64,000 bases of DNA from Roseivirga ehrenbergii. GTDB lineage: Bacteria > Bacteroidota > Bacteroidia > Cytophagales > Cyclobacteriaceae. The notes below the pieces were generated by a model. It saw only the letters and a program-made list of their open reading frames with translations, did not search any database and was not told the origin of the DNA. The stretch covers positions 248,001 to 312,000 of the forward strand of contig NZ_LQZQ01000001.1 of the NCBI RefSeq assembly GCF_001593005.1. Reading direction: 5' to 3'. Positions within the stretch are counted from its first letter, which is position 1. Each line of letters begins with the position of its first letter. Shown here piece after piece: positions 34,665 through 44,527 of the stretch. Position numbers and translations under genes: made by a program.

Positions 34665-37600
34665 TTAATCTTTCTTCTTACTGATTACCCAATAAGAAAG
34701 TGGAACAAAGAAAAGGGCTGTAAAAGTACCGATTGTCAAACCGCCAATGACCGTGTAAACCAGCGGCCGCTGAAGGTCTGCACCAATTCCACTAGAGAAG
34801 ACTACAGGCAACAATGCCAAAATGGTTGTAATCGAGGTCATTAATATAGGTTTTAGCCTTATTTGACCAGTTTTTGCTATGGCATTCTGTAATATTTGGC
34901 GTTTGGTATTTGTAGAATCGCTTAACGAAAACTCTTCCCTTAACCTGTTTATGGTATCAATTTTTAGAATGGCATCGTTCACCATAATTCCTAGCATTAC
35001 AATTATACCAATGGCCGACATTACATTGAGCGTTCCTCCAGAAATCATTAATACCAAAAGCGCACCCGATATACCAAGTGGTAAAGTGAAAATGACAATT
35101 AAAGGTTGAACTAATGATTCGAACTGGGCGGCTAAAATGAAATAAAGGAGGAGTACAGAAATCATCAAAATGAAAATCAACTGCTGAAGGTTTTCTCGTC
35201 CTTGAAAATAAGCGCCATCAAAATCGACAGACAGACCGTATTGAGCTGCCTTTGCCGGCAATTGCGCTTGTAGCTTTTCAATAGAAGCATCATCAAGGTT
35301 CTCCCATTCTAAACTCTGATAGATCCCCGTTTTATCAGCGGTTACCGCCTTGATATCTTTAATGTACTCGAATTTAACAAAGCTCGAAAGCGGATACGAT
35401 TGATTACCTCTTCCTTGTACGGATATGCCATTTAGTTTACTTCTAAAATCCTCTGATCCGCGTTGAATCCAAATTGGTGTCACCTCACCAAAACGTCTGA
35501 TTTCAGTAACCATATAACCATCCAAAGCTTTTGAAAGTGCATCTTTCATGGCGTTTTCAGAAATACCATAAAAAGACAAAGCTTTATTATCAATCACGGC
35601 CTCCATAGACTCACCAAACTGAAAACCATTTCCAGGGCGCGGTGGCTCATTTACGATTTCTGCTACATCGTTTTCAAGCTTAGCAAGCATTTCTTCGTCA
35701 AGACGTTCATTACCAGAAAGTTGTTTCCACTTTACAATAAAGAATTTTTGATCTGAACTAAAAATTTGATCGAAAGCGTTTGGAGCATCCTCTACTTGAA
35801 AGGAAGCATTTCTATAGTTATTCGTTATAAAAGCCGTCAGTTTTTTCTCCAAATCTAATTTAGCATCGGTAGACTCAGACTTAAAATACACTTCAGCACT
35901 TTCAATAGAATTACTCTGTTCGGCCAATAAAAATTGCTTGAGCCCAATATCAGATTCGCTTTGAGTAGAACCAGCCGTTTTAGCTATGAGGTCTAACACT
36001 CTTCTTTTATTTTCCTCAGCATCTAGCGGTTCGTTCCATTGTATAGTTACCAAAGTTTCTGTTTTCTCGATGGCCGGCAAGCCCTCTTTATGAGCGCCTA
36101 TAATCATAAAATAGGCCAGAGGAATTAAGGCAATCAGTAGAATAAGGCTTACGGTTTTAAATCGCCAAACCACACTAAAAATGGCTTTGTACAATTTCAA
36201 AATCCCTTTAAAAAAAAGACTATCTTCCTTTATTGGCCTTTTCAGATTTTCAAAAAACTTACGATAAAGCAATGGCAATAGCACGAAAGCTACCATTAAT
36301 GATGTACCTAGGATAATGGCCACGGAAAGCGCCTGATCATAGAACAATGCTCCCGAAAGTCCATTAAGGAAAACTAAGGGAACGAATACTGCCAAGGTGG
36401 TCAATACAGAACTAATAAGTGGGGTCATTACTTCATTTACTCCTTGCACGCAGGCTTCAACTATATCTAATCCATCCTTCCTTTTTCTAGTAATGTTGTC
36501 GATCACAATAATTGAGTTATCGATCAGCATTCCTAAACCAAGCGCTAAGCCACTAAGTGAAATAATATTTACAGAAAGGCCAAAAGCATAGAAGAACAAA
36601 AAGCTTATCAGAAGTGAAATGGGAAGTGTAATTCCCATCATAATTGGCATGCGTACATTTCCCATAAAAAGGAAAAGTACTGCGAAGGCGAAGATGCCCC
36701 CATAGATAAGGCTGGTTTTTAAGTTATCGATTCCAGCATTGAGCAAAATTGATTGATCTTGAGTAAGCTCAAAGTTCGTTTGCGGATAATCCTTTTTAAA
36801 CTCCTCCACTGCTTCATAAAGCAATGGTGTCAATTCCGTCATTTTGGCCTTGGCCTGCTTATGAACGGTTACCACCAAGCCCTCTTCTTGATTACTCAAG
36901 TGATAGCCCTGCCTTTTATCGGACTGAAACTTAACTTCAGCAATTGCACTTAACTTAATTACATCGCCTTCTCTATTGATAATTGGAAGTTGTTCAATCT
37001 CATCAATATTATCTAAGCGGTTGGCAATTCGGACAAAATATCGATACTGACCATCCTTTACCGAAAGTCTACCTAAATCGCGATTGGCACCCTGTAAAAC
37101 CTGATCAATTTGTTGTTCGGAAAGACCAAGTGCTCTTATCTTGTCTAAATCTGGTGTAATGCTTATGAACTGACCTTGAAAACCGTTAACGTCTACAATG
37201 GACACCCCACTAATTTGCTCTATTCTTTTCTTTAAAACTCGGTCGGTTAGTTCTGAGGTTTGTGTGTAGTCACTTCCTTCTTTAGGAATTACCTGAATTC
37301 TAGCAATTGGAATGTCTGAAGTATTGATTCGTACCACTTGTGGCCTATCCATATCGCGCGGCAGATTTTCCTGAAGCCTATCAATTTTTTCATTGATCTC
37401 GATATAGGCCAAGTCCATTCTAGTGCCAAACTCAAATTGCAACTTGAGCATTCCCGTTTCACTATTAGCAATACTTTCAACAGACTTTAGGTTATTTAGC
37501 GTGTTTAGCGAAGTACGGATTGGGCTGAGGATGCTATTCTCAATAATACTAGGCGGGTTATTAGGATAGTTTACCTTAACTATAATAGCAGGCACTTCAA

Positions 37601-37712
37601 TATTGGGTAATAAAGAAACCGGCAACCTTTGTAAGGCTAAAAAGCTAAAAAACAAAAAGCCTATAAAGCTGAGGAATACCGCAACAGGTCGATTGATCAG
37701 AAATTTAACCAT
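34665..37712 (-). CDS. RND efflux pump, inner-membrane subunit
   Basis: 1015-residue proton-driven RND permease of the AcrB/HAE type. N-terminal FLINRPVAVFLSF, twelve membrane helices in the usual pattern and two large periplasmic loops are visible. In helix 4 the GLALGLGMLIDNSIIVID segment carries one acidic residue where AcrB has two. The gene follows the adaptor gene by 3 bp, so the two make a unit; the outer-membrane factor must be elsewhere. Substrate (drug, solvent or other) is not predictable. The segment before the C-terminus, GIMVNDAILKID, is family-like. Confidence 0.93.
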   Translation of the reverse strand: MVKFLINRPVAVFLSFIGFLFFSFLALQRLPVSLLPNIEVPAIIVKVNYPNNPPSIIENSILSPIRTSLNTLNNLKSVESIANSETGMLKLQFEFGTRMDLAYIEINEKIDRLQENLPRDMDRPQVVRINTSDIPIARIQVIPKEGSDYTQTSELTDRVLKKRIEQISGVSIVDVNGFQGQFISITPDLDKIRALGLSEQQIDQVLQGANRDLGRLSVKDGQYRYFVRIANRLDNIDEIEQLPIINREGDVIKLSAIAEVKFQSDKRQGYHLSNQEEGLVVTVHKQAKAKMTELTPLLYEAVEEFKKDYPQTNFELTQDQSILLNAGIDNLKTSLIYGGIFAFAVLFLFMGNVRMPIMMGITLPISLLISFLFFYAFGLSVNIISLSGLALGLGMLIDNSIIVIDNITRKRKDGLDIVEACVQGVNEVMTPLISSVLTTLAVFVPLVFLNGLSGALFYDQALSVAIILGTSLMVAFVLLPLLYRKFFENLKRPIKEDSLFFKGILKLYKAIFSVVWRFKTVSLILLIALIPLAYFMIIGAHKEGLPAIEKTETLVTIQWNEPLDAEENKRRVLDLIAKTAGSTQSESDIGLKQFLLAEQSNSIESAEVYFKSESTDAKLDLEKKLTAFITNNYRNASFQVEDAPNAFDQIFSSDQKFFIVKWKQLSGNERLDEEMLAKLENDVAEIVNEPPRPGNGFQFGESMEAVIDNKALSFYGISENAMKDALSKALDGYMVTEIRRFGEVTPIWIQRGSEDFRSKLNGISVQGRGNQSYPLSSFVKFEYIKDIKAVTADKTGIYQSLEWENLDDASIEKLQAQLPAKAAQYGLSVDFDGAYFQGRENLQQLIFILMISVLLLYFILAAQFESLVQPLIVIFTLPLGISGALLVLMISGGTLNVMSAIGIIVMLGIMVNDAILKIDTINRLREEFSLSDSTNTKRQILQNAIAKTGQIRLKPILMTSITTILALLPVVFSSGIGADLQRPLVYTVIGGLTIGTFTALFFVPLSYWVISKKKD

Positions 37713-37715
37713 CGC

Positions 37716-38777
37716 TTACTGGTTAGAGTTGGTGAGGTCTTCTTCGGCAATGCTAACTTTAGCATCGTGCGCTAATTGAATATTGTTGGTCAATACTACT
37801 TGGTCGCCTTCTTTAAGACCATCTAGCACTTCTACATCCGTTCCGTTATCAAGGCCTATCTCTACATATTTCCACTGAGACATTCCGTTTACCACAGTAA
37901 AAATAACTGGCTTCCCTTGCTTAATTACCACCGCTTCTCTTGGTACGATGATATGTAATTCCTGAGGTACACGTATAATGGCGCTAGCACTCATCCCTGG
38001 TAAAAGCCCTTCTGATTGGTTCAGTTTTAACTCTATCTGCACCATTCCTTCTTCATTCACCCTTGGGTTAATTTCATTAACAGTGGCCAAAAAAGATTGA
38101 TCTCTTCGCGCTAGCGGATAAACGTCTGCTAGAAGGCCACGTTTGATATAACCGAAATCGGGCTCTAGAACTTTAGCCGTAAGTGTAAGGTTTTTATCAT
38201 TGTAAATTGAACAAAGTACTTTTCCTGCCGAAACAAGGCTTCCTTCTTTAGTTTCTAAATCAACAATTACACCATCAGTAGGCGCCTTAATAATGGTATT
38301 ATCTAAATTAATTTGAGCTTCGCGAAGATTAATTTCAGCGTCAACAAGACCTGATTTCAAAGATAAATTTCTCAACATCACCTCATTATGCTTACTATAA
38401 CCTAATGAGTCATCTGTGTATTGCACCAAAGCCTTATTGTAAGCGGCCTGCGCCTTTTCAATAGCGAACTTCTCTTTCTCATTTTGTAGCTGACCTATAA
38501 CTTGACCTTTCTTTACCCTTTGCCCATTCTCGATACTGAGTTTATCTAAGTAACCACCCGTTTCAAAAATAATTTCCAGTTCATAGTCGGACTCGATGGT
38601 ACCTGTAGCGCTCACTAAAAATTCGAAGGGTCTGTATTCTGCCGTTGCCACTTTTACCTCAGTAGGTTGCACTTGTTTTCTTAAGGCTTCTTGGTCTACC
38701 TCTTCAACCTCTACCTTTTGGTCTTTACAAGCTAAACACAATAGGAAACAGGTGCATATCAAAAAAAATCTTTTCAT
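37716..38777 (-). CDS. RND efflux adaptor (membrane fusion protein)
   Basis: 353-residue periplasmic adaptor linking the RND pump to an outer-membrane channel. Lipoprotein signal with lipobox CLAC (about Cys17). Barrel-sandwich halves (LSIENGQRVKKGQVIGQL and ATDGVIV-type APTDGVIVDLETKEGSLVSA) flank a helical hairpin; beta-barrel and MP domains follow (GLLPGMSASAIIRVP, LDGLKEGDQVVLTNN). First gene of the pair; a near-perfect palindrome lies upstream at 38865-38882. Confidence 0.92.
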   Translation of the reverse strand: MKRFFLICTCFLLCLACKDQKVEVEEVDQEALRKQVQPTEVKVATAEYRPFEFLVSATGTIESDYELEIIFETGGYLDKLSIENGQRVKKGQVIGQLQNEKEKFAIEKAQAAYNKALVQYTDDSLGYSKHNEVMLRNLSLKSGLVDAEINLREAQINLDNTIIKAPTDGVIVDLETKEGSLVSAGKVLCSIYNDKNLTLTAKVLEPDFGYIKRGLLADVYPLARRDQSFLATVNEINPRVNEEGMVQIELKLNQSEGLLPGMSASAIIRVPQELHIIVPREAVVIKQGKPVIFTVVNGMSQWKYVEIGLDNGTDVEVLDGLKEGDQVVLTNNIQLAHDAKVSIAEEDLTNSNQ

Positions 38778-38864
38778 AATAGTCCAAAATAATGCTAAAA
38801 TATGATTTCAAAAAACTAATTGACTAGTTATTTAAGTTTCTCACAAAAATTAATTCTCAATAGA

Positions 38865-38882
38865 GGTCGACATGTGTCGACC
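38865..38882. promoter_or_regulatory. 18-bp palindrome upstream of the RND operon
   Basis: GGTCGACA and TGTCGACC flank 2 bases, 88 bp before the adaptor ATG. Size and symmetry suit a TetR-type operator, a common control for RND pumps. No regulator gene lies nearby, so the binding factor would be encoded elsewhere. Confidence 0.5.
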
Positions 38883-38919
38883 AAACTCTAATTGGTCTTG
38901 ATTTACATTAACTATAAAT

Positions 38920-39366
38920 TTATTTGCGGTACTGAATGGTCGGGCTACCTAATATTTCCCTATCCTTATTTATAATATAGCCATTGTACCCCTCTATGGA
39001 TTCTCCATTGGCTTCTCTAAAAAGAGATTCCTTATCTAGAACTACCGAGTATTTGTAGTCCAATTCTGTCAACCACTGTTTTACCTCAGTTTCTGAGTCA
39101 GCTTCCACATAAATGAGGTAATCCATATTCTTCTTAATGCAATCAGCCACTGCCAACTCGATTCTATAAAGGTTATCTTTTTGCCACTTCTTATAAATGT
39201 AAGCCACATATGTTTTTCGTGTGAGGTCAAAAGGAGATTTTGCGTTTTCGGCTTCGGGTTGGGTAGAAACCACAGGCAGTTCTGGGAGCACAAGCTTTCT
39301 TGGACCTGAAGAGCAGGACAACATCAAGGCAACAATTACGAAAAATAAGGGCGTGGATTTTTTCAT
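38920..39366 (-). CDS. Lipoprotein with thioredoxin-like fold lacking active cysteines
   Basis: 148 residues. Lipobox MLSC (Cys18). The rest follows a thioredoxin-like pattern (TYVAYIYKKW, then YLIYVEADSETEVKQWL, then YSVVLDKESLFREANGE, then YIINKDREILGSP) but has no CxxC; the only other Cys (VADCIKK) lies in a helix. It shares one base with the end of the propeller gene and is its partner. In Bacteroidota such pairs are common and unexplained. Function is not redox by the usual mechanism. Confidence 0.65.
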   Translation of the reverse strand: MKKSTPLFFVIVALMLSCSSGPRKLVLPELPVVSTQPEAENAKSPFDLTRKTYVAYIYKKWQKDNLYRIELAVADCIKKNMDYLIYVEADSETEVKQWLTELDYKYSVVLDKESLFREANGESIEGYNGYIINKDREILGSPTIQYRK

Positions 39367-40487
39367 CAGAAATCAATTTTAGCAATTACGATTATTGGAT
39401 TGTCATCTGATTGAATGTTGTCGATCACCTGTTGATGTTTTCCAAAAAGCCCAGGGTTTCCCTTCTCTAAATTCAGCATGTCACCCTCATGAAAAAGAAA
39501 AAGCAAACGATCTCCATCCATAAACTGAAAGGCTGGAGCAGTTTCTTCCAAACTCATTATTAGCTTAGACTCTCCTGTTTTCTTATTCAACAATAAATGA
39601 AATGCTTTAGGCTTATCAGGGTTTTTCTGAAGCATTATATTGAAGTAGGCATAGTTTTCTGATTCAGAATAGGCCAGAATAAAGGCCGTACCATTATTCA
39701 TAATTCTTTCATAATTCTCAAAAGGATCCTCGCTATCAAAGGCATTCTCTTTTAGGTTGAAATCACCAAAATCGAATTTATGGGTAGGAATTAAGCTATC
39801 CTTTTCAACTTTATATACCTGATTATTAAATGGCTCGAAGTAAAGACTTCCATTTTCTCCTCTACCGAAATTATTAGCTCCTGTAGAAAACATGGCTCTG
39901 TCAATAATAGGATAGAACTTACTGATCAATTCGCCTTTAAAATTACGGCTATGTAAGTTGTGCTTATTCTCAAACACCTTATTGGCTCCTGTAGAAAACA
40001 TGTAACCGTAGTCGGTCAGCTCAAAAGACACATAACTGCTTTCTTCAAAATCCATGGATTTAAGAAAATCGCCTTGTTTTGAATAATAAAATAAGGATGA
40101 GCCTTTCTTATATGTAAGTATTACCAAACTATCGTTAGAGACCACAAAACCAGCTGGGCTTCTGTATTCCGTTGGGCCGTCACCAATTTGGCCAATGGTA
40201 TTTATAAAATTACCTGAACTACCAAAACGGTGCACTTTACCTTCTTGACCAGAAAAGACAAAGTATTCATTATCGGCACTTCTCGCCATGCTGAAATCAC
40301 CAATCACCACCTCATCAGTAGCCAACGGAATAACTTCGAGTTCCGAACTCGATAAAAAAGCACTAAATTCTTCTGGTTCTAATTCACCAAAAACAATGGT
40401 GCTCTCATCTTTAACCGAATTACAAGACATCATGCACATTAGCATAAAGCTAATGGCCAATAATTGTGATCTAAGTTTGAGCATCAT
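39366..40487 (-). CDS. Six-bladed beta-propeller lipoprotein
   Basis: 373 residues, lipobox MMSC (about Cys22). Repeated beta-blade phrases (YFVFSGQEGKVHRFGSSGNF, then LVILTYKKGSSLFYYSKQGD, then NGSLYFEPFNNQVYKVEKD) fit the 6-bladed propeller family of Bacteroidota. A ligand or protein scaffold role is inferred. It opens a two-gene unit with the thioredoxin-fold lipoprotein (TGATG overlap) and has a -7 box at 40511-40518. Confidence 0.82.
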   Translation of the reverse strand: MMLKLRSQLLAISFMLMCMMSCNSVKDESTIVFGELEPEEFSAFLSSSELEVIPLATDEVVIGDFSMARSADNEYFVFSGQEGKVHRFGSSGNFINTIGQIGDGPTEYRSPAGFVVSNDSLVILTYKKGSSLFYYSKQGDFLKSMDFEESSYVSFELTDYGYMFSTGANKVFENKHNLHSRNFKGELISKFYPIIDRAMFSTGANNFGRGENGSLYFEPFNNQVYKVEKDSLIPTHKFDFGDFNLKENAFDSEDPFENYERIMNNGTAFILAYSESENYAYFNIMLQKNPDKPKAFHLLLNKKTGESKLIMSLEETAPAFQFMDGDRLLFLFHEGDMLNLEKGNPGLFGKHQQVIDNIQSDDNPIIVIAKIDF

Positions 40488-40510
40488 AGAGTAGCTGAGG
40501 TTGGTTCAAC

Positions 40511-40518
40511 CAAATATA
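40511..40518 (-). promoter_or_regulatory. -7 box for the propeller gene pair
   Basis: TATATTTG on the minus strand, 23 bases upstream of ATG 40487. A -33 TTG is not evident. Confidence 0.45.
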
Positions 40519-40676
40519 GTAGTTATAACTAATAAAAAAGTCATACACCTAAATTTATAGTAGTCTGTATTTGCTTTAAATTAAAGTTTATTAAATTTAA
40601 GATGTTTTTTATTTTCATTTCAACCTAATAAAGACTTATTTAAAGTTGAATATCTAAGAGCTTATTATTTTTCAAG

Positions 40677-43600
40677 ATGAAGCGACCTTTTCGAATGGTA
40701 ATAGTATTTGTGGTTCTAGCGATGATCGGTATCGCTTTTATCCCAAAGCTGAATGTTAATTTCACACCACGCTATACAAAGCCGGCTATTACTATCTCTT
40801 ATACTTTGCCAAATTCATCACCAGACATCGTGGAACGTTTGGCCACTTCACCACTTGAAAACGCAATTTCTCAAATTGAAGGGGTAAACAAGGTCACCAG
40901 TGTTTCTAGAGACAATAGCGGAAGCATCGAATTATCTTTTGACAAAGGAGAAGATATGGAGTTCCGTAAGTTCGAAATCAATTCACTGATTCGGAACCTC
41001 TATAAGAAGTTACCCGAAAACATGAGTTACCCGATGGTTGAGCAGCGTGGCGGAGAAGTACAGAACAAAACTGAGTCTCCGATATTACTCTATTCCATCA
41101 ACGGCCCCTATGCCTCTTACAAAATCAAAAAGGATGTAGATGAGTACATCCTAAAGCCGCTATCGTACATCAATGAGATTAAGAGTACCGAGTTAACAGG
41201 CGCCAACGAATTACAAATAACAGTTGATTTTGACCCCCTGCTATTAATGAGGTACGGTCTTTCGAAAAGCGATATAGTAAGTAGCTTAAGGCTTTTTCAA
41301 GACAGAAATTACCCAGGAATGATCAAAAATCCTGCGGGTCAGCAGTTCTACTTCAGAAGCTCGTCTGAACTTACTAGTTTGGAAGATTTGGAGCAAGCCG
41401 TTATCAGCAATATTGAAGGCAAGGAACTTTACTTAAAAGATGTAGCCAAGGTTTACATTGAAGAACAAGAACCTACAAGGTATAGCAGAATTAATGGTCG
41501 CAACGCGATTAATTTACGCATTTACGCCCGAGAGGGTGTGAATAAAATTGTGCTCGCTAAGCAAATCCGTGATCGAATTGAGGAGTTACAAGCTACCCTG
41601 CAATCCGATATTTCTATTTTCTTAGAACAAGACGACACCGAGTTTTTAAATGAAGAGATGGACAAAATCTACAAAAGAACCTCTCTTTCAATTATTATTC
41701 TATTGTTGTTCATCTTTCTAATTAACCGTAACCCAAGGTACTTAGTCACCCTTTTTATGGGCATTACCGTCAACCTATGTATTACAGCCATCATTATATA
41801 TGTTCTTGATGTTGAGCTCCATATGTATTCAATTGCTGGGCTCACCATTTCTTTTGGGTTGATAGTAGATAATGCCATTGTAATGATGGATCATATGTAC
41901 CGTAAGAAAAACCGAGGCATTTTTGTAGCACTTTTAGCGGCTTCCTTAACTACAATTATGGCACTTTTAATGGTGCTACTTTTACCAGAAGAAGACCGGA
42001 GAAACCTTTCTGATTTTTCGATTGTGGTAGCCATCAATTTGGCCGTTTCCTTAGTGATTGCTTTGTTCTTCACCCCTGCACTTTATCAGCTGCTATTCAA
42101 AAAAGAAATGAGCGCGAGCAAGTCATTTAATGTAGGTCAACTGCGAAGAAAAGTAAAATGGTTTAGAGGCTATTCTAAATCCATAGGCTTTATGGTTCGG
42201 TACAGAAAAGCTTTTATTGTGGTTATTATTTTAGGATTTGGTTTACCCGTTTTCCAGCTTCCCCTGCAATGGGAAGGACATGAATGGTATAACAAAACCA
42301 TTGGTAGCGATAAATACCAAGATGATATCCGCCCAATCACGGATAAAATTTTAGGTGGCGCCTACCGCAAATTTAAAACTGAAGTATACGGAAGATCAGG
42401 TTATAGAGAAAATAGCCAAACCCAAATAATAGTACAGGCCACGCTCCCTATGGGCACCACACTGGAAGACGCAAACGATGTCATCAAAAAAGTAGAGGAA
42501 TACATTGATGGAGTGAAGGGTATCGACAAATACATTACCAGTGTTAATAACTTAACAGGCACAGTACGAATTACCTTTAAACCAGAATATGAATTTTCTG
42601 CATTGCCTTATCAACTCAAGGGGCGGTTACAAGCCCGATCGGTTGATTTAACGGGGGTAAAGTGGGCTATTTCTGGTGTAGGCCGATATTTTGGTATAGG
42701 TGGAGAAAATGGAGAGAATCAGGAGTTTTCCATTCGAATGAGAGGTTATAATTACGACCAGTTAAGTACACAAGCAGACATTTTAGCTGAAAAACTTGAA
42801 AACCATAAGAGGATACAGGAAGTAAAAACCAATGAGCAAATTAGCTATGGATATAGCAGTGCCGTAAAAGGAAATGAATATGTACTCTATTTTGATGTGG
42901 ACAGAATGGCCAAGGCAGGTATTAATAGAGGGGCTGTTACCAATGTGCTTACTGACTTTACATTACCAGACAGATCAGAGGCATTTGCCAACCTAAACAA
43001 CGAACTCACTCCAGTTTTTGTGAAGGCCATGAATGCCAAAGCCTTTTCCAAATATGATTTAATGGAAGAAGCGCTACCTATTGACACCAGTCGTTTAGTG
43101 AAAATCAACAACTACGCTACAATGGCTTTTGAAGAAAGAGCTAATGAAATCCATAAAGTGGACCGACAATATTTAAGGCAGTTAGGATTCAAGTATTTAG
43201 GGTCAGCAAAATTTGGCGCTGAATACCGCGACAAAATGATTGAAGAAATGAAGTTGGCCCTTCCTCTTGGGTATCAAATAGACACCCAAGATCGCTTATA
43301 TAGATTCGATAAAGAAGCAAAGCAATATGGTTTATTAGGCTATTTGATTATTGGTATTTTTGTGATTTGTGCCATTTTGTTCGAAAACCTAAAACAGCCC
43401 TTCTACATTATTGTCACTATCCCTATTTCCTTCATTGGCCTTTTTCTAATTTTCTCTTTATTCGATTTCCCTTTCGACCAAGGTGGTTTTGCATCTTTCG
43501 TAATGCTTGGGGGCTTGGTAGTAAACGCAGCCATTTTTATCGTGAATGACCTTAATAACACCAAGTTGCAAAAATATAACCGAGCAGTTTTAAGGGCAGT

Positions 43601-43796
43601 AATGGGTAAAGCGCAGCCCATCATGCTCACTATACTTTCTACCTGTTTTGGCTTAATTCCTTTTTTACTTGAAGGAGAAAACGAGGCTTTCTGGTTTTCA
43701 TTGGCCATTGGCACTATAGGTGGACTTATGTTTTCTACCATAGCGGTGTTTGTATGCTTACCAGTTTTTCTTACCAAAAAAGTTAAAACAGCATAA
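40677..43796 (+). CDS. Unpaired RND family efflux transporter
   Basis: 1039-residue RND permease. ATG 40677 starts with MKRPFRMVIVFVVL, a short form of the usual amphipathic start; an in-frame stop 10 codons upstream leaves no other choice. Twelve-helix pattern and two periplasmic loops are seen; helix 4 reads GLIVDNAIVMMDHM. It has no adjacent adaptor or outer-membrane factor and is only distantly like the pump at 34665. It could be an HAE-type pump using the other adaptor, or an RND protein with a lipid or hopanoid role; sequence does not decide. Confidence 0.9.
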   Translation: MKRPFRMVIVFVVLAMIGIAFIPKLNVNFTPRYTKPAITISYTLPNSSPDIVERLATSPLENAISQIEGVNKVTSVSRDNSGSIELSFDKGEDMEFRKFEINSLIRNLYKKLPENMSYPMVEQRGGEVQNKTESPILLYSINGPYASYKIKKDVDEYILKPLSYINEIKSTELTGANELQITVDFDPLLLMRYGLSKSDIVSSLRLFQDRNYPGMIKNPAGQQFYFRSSSELTSLEDLEQAVISNIEGKELYLKDVAKVYIEEQEPTRYSRINGRNAINLRIYAREGVNKIVLAKQIRDRIEELQATLQSDISIFLEQDDTEFLNEEMDKIYKRTSLSIIILLLFIFLINRNPRYLVTLFMGITVNLCITAIIIYVLDVELHMYSIAGLTISFGLIVDNAIVMMDHMYRKKNRGIFVALLAASLTTIMALLMVLLLPEEDRRNLSDFSIVVAINLAVSLVIALFFTPALYQLLFKKEMSASKSFNVGQLRRKVKWFRGYSKSIGFMVRYRKAFIVVIILGFGLPVFQLPLQWEGHEWYNKTIGSDKYQDDIRPITDKILGGAYRKFKTEVYGRSGYRENSQTQIIVQATLPMGTTLEDANDVIKKVEEYIDGVKGIDKYITSVNNLTGTVRITFKPEYEFSALPYQLKGRLQARSVDLTGVKWAISGVGRYFGIGGENGENQEFSIRMRGYNYDQLSTQADILAEKLENHKRIQEVKTNEQISYGYSSAVKGNEYVLYFDVDRMAKAGINRGAVTNVLTDFTLPDRSEAFANLNNELTPVFVKAMNAKAFSKYDLMEEALPIDTSRLVKINNYATMAFEERANEIHKVDRQYLRQLGFKYLGSAKFGAEYRDKMIEEMKLALPLGYQIDTQDRLYRFDKEAKQYGLLGYLIIGIFVICAILFENLKQPFYIIVTIPISFIGLFLIFSLFDFPFDQGGFASFVMLGGLVVNAAIFIVNDLNNTKLQKYNRAVLRAVMGKAQPIMLTILSTCFGLIPFLLEGENEAFWFSLAIGTIGGLMFSTIAVFVCLPVFLTKKVKTA

Positions 43797-43821
43797 ACTC
43801 CTCTTATTTGTTTGCTTCCAA

Positions 43822-43829
43822 TATATTTG
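43822..43829 (+). promoter_or_regulatory. -7 box upstream of the first FKBP gene
   Basis: TATATTTG, exact match, 107 bases before ATG 43937. No proper -33 element at the usual distance, so only tentative. Confidence 0.35.
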
Positions 43830-43936
43830 TGCGTCCTTAACAAGCGCTATTCCAACCTCTGATTTCAATTGGGGGTCTAATGGCCTTAGACAACACAAAA
43901 ATTAATGACCGCTCGAATTGAGCAAATAATCAGACT

Positions 43937-44467
43937 ATGAAAGGAATAAAAGTTTTGTTGGGAGCACTTGCTATAATGGCCATAACACAATCGTGTTCAG
44001 ATGATTTTGGCCCCTCATACGACCCCAATGTACAATTGCCAATCGATCTTGCTACAATCGACAGTTATATTGCTACCAATAATTTAACCGTTCAAATTCA
44101 CGAAACGGACATTAGGTATATTATTATTAATGAGGGAAATGGAAAAACAGTAGCCCTAGACGATACTGTCTATGTTAATTATGAACTCTACCTTTTAGAT
44201 GGCACCCTTGTAGACACCAATTTAGAACAAGTAGCCACAAACAATGGCATTTTTAACCCAAACAGAACTTATGAACGTTTTGGTTTTATAGCTGGCCGGG
44301 GCATGGTGATTTTAGGTTTCGATATTTCCACACAAATACTAACAGAGGGCGGCAGTGGCACTTTCTTTATTCCTTCTGTTTATGGTTATCAAAATATAGG
44401 GTCGACTCGAATTCCTCCTAACTCCAACTTAAAATTTAAAATTGAACTGCTGGAAGTGAAAAAGTAA
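43937..44467 (+). CDS. FKBP-type peptidyl-prolyl isomerase lipoprotein, divergent
   Basis: 176 residues. Lipobox TQSC (Cys20) followed by SDDF, which matches the lipoprotein export signal described for Flavobacterium, so surface location is likely. An FKBP domain covers about residues 60-175 (YVNYELYLLDGTLVDTN, then ILGFDIS, then FFIPSVYGYQN). The tryptophan at the floor of the FKBP pocket is Phe here (GFDIS against GWDIA in the 46690 copy), and the loop motif is altered, so isomerase activity may be weak. A bidirectional terminator follows. Confidence 0.85.
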   Translation: MKGIKVLLGALAIMAITQSCSDDFGPSYDPNVQLPIDLATIDSYIATNNLTVQIHETDIRYIIINEGNGKTVALDDTVYVNYELYLLDGTLVDTNLEQVATNNGIFNPNRTYERFGFIAGRGMVILGFDISTQILTEGGSGTFFIPSVYGYQNIGSTRIPPNSNLKFKIELLEVKK

Positions 44468-44477
44468 AGCAAAAACA

Positions 44478-44513
44478 AAGGCCGACTGAATAATCAATCG
44501 GCCTTCGTTTTTA
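44478..44513. terminator. Bidirectional terminator between convergent FKBP and M28 genes
   Basis: AAGGCCGACTGA (44478-44489) pairs with TCAATCGGCCTT (44494-44505), one mismatch, 4-base loop. T-rich tracts lie on both strands. Confidence 0.8.
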
Positions 44514-44527
44514 TTGTGAAAAAGGAA

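Noticed and set aside
34665-43796. The two RND pumps as a heteromeric MdtBC-like pair
   Set aside because: They are on opposite strands, in separate units with two other genes between, and their sequences are only distantly alike.
43403-43843. 146-codon antisense frame inside the unpaired RND gene
   Set aside because: Lies wholly opposite conserved RND helices; no family character, no start signals.
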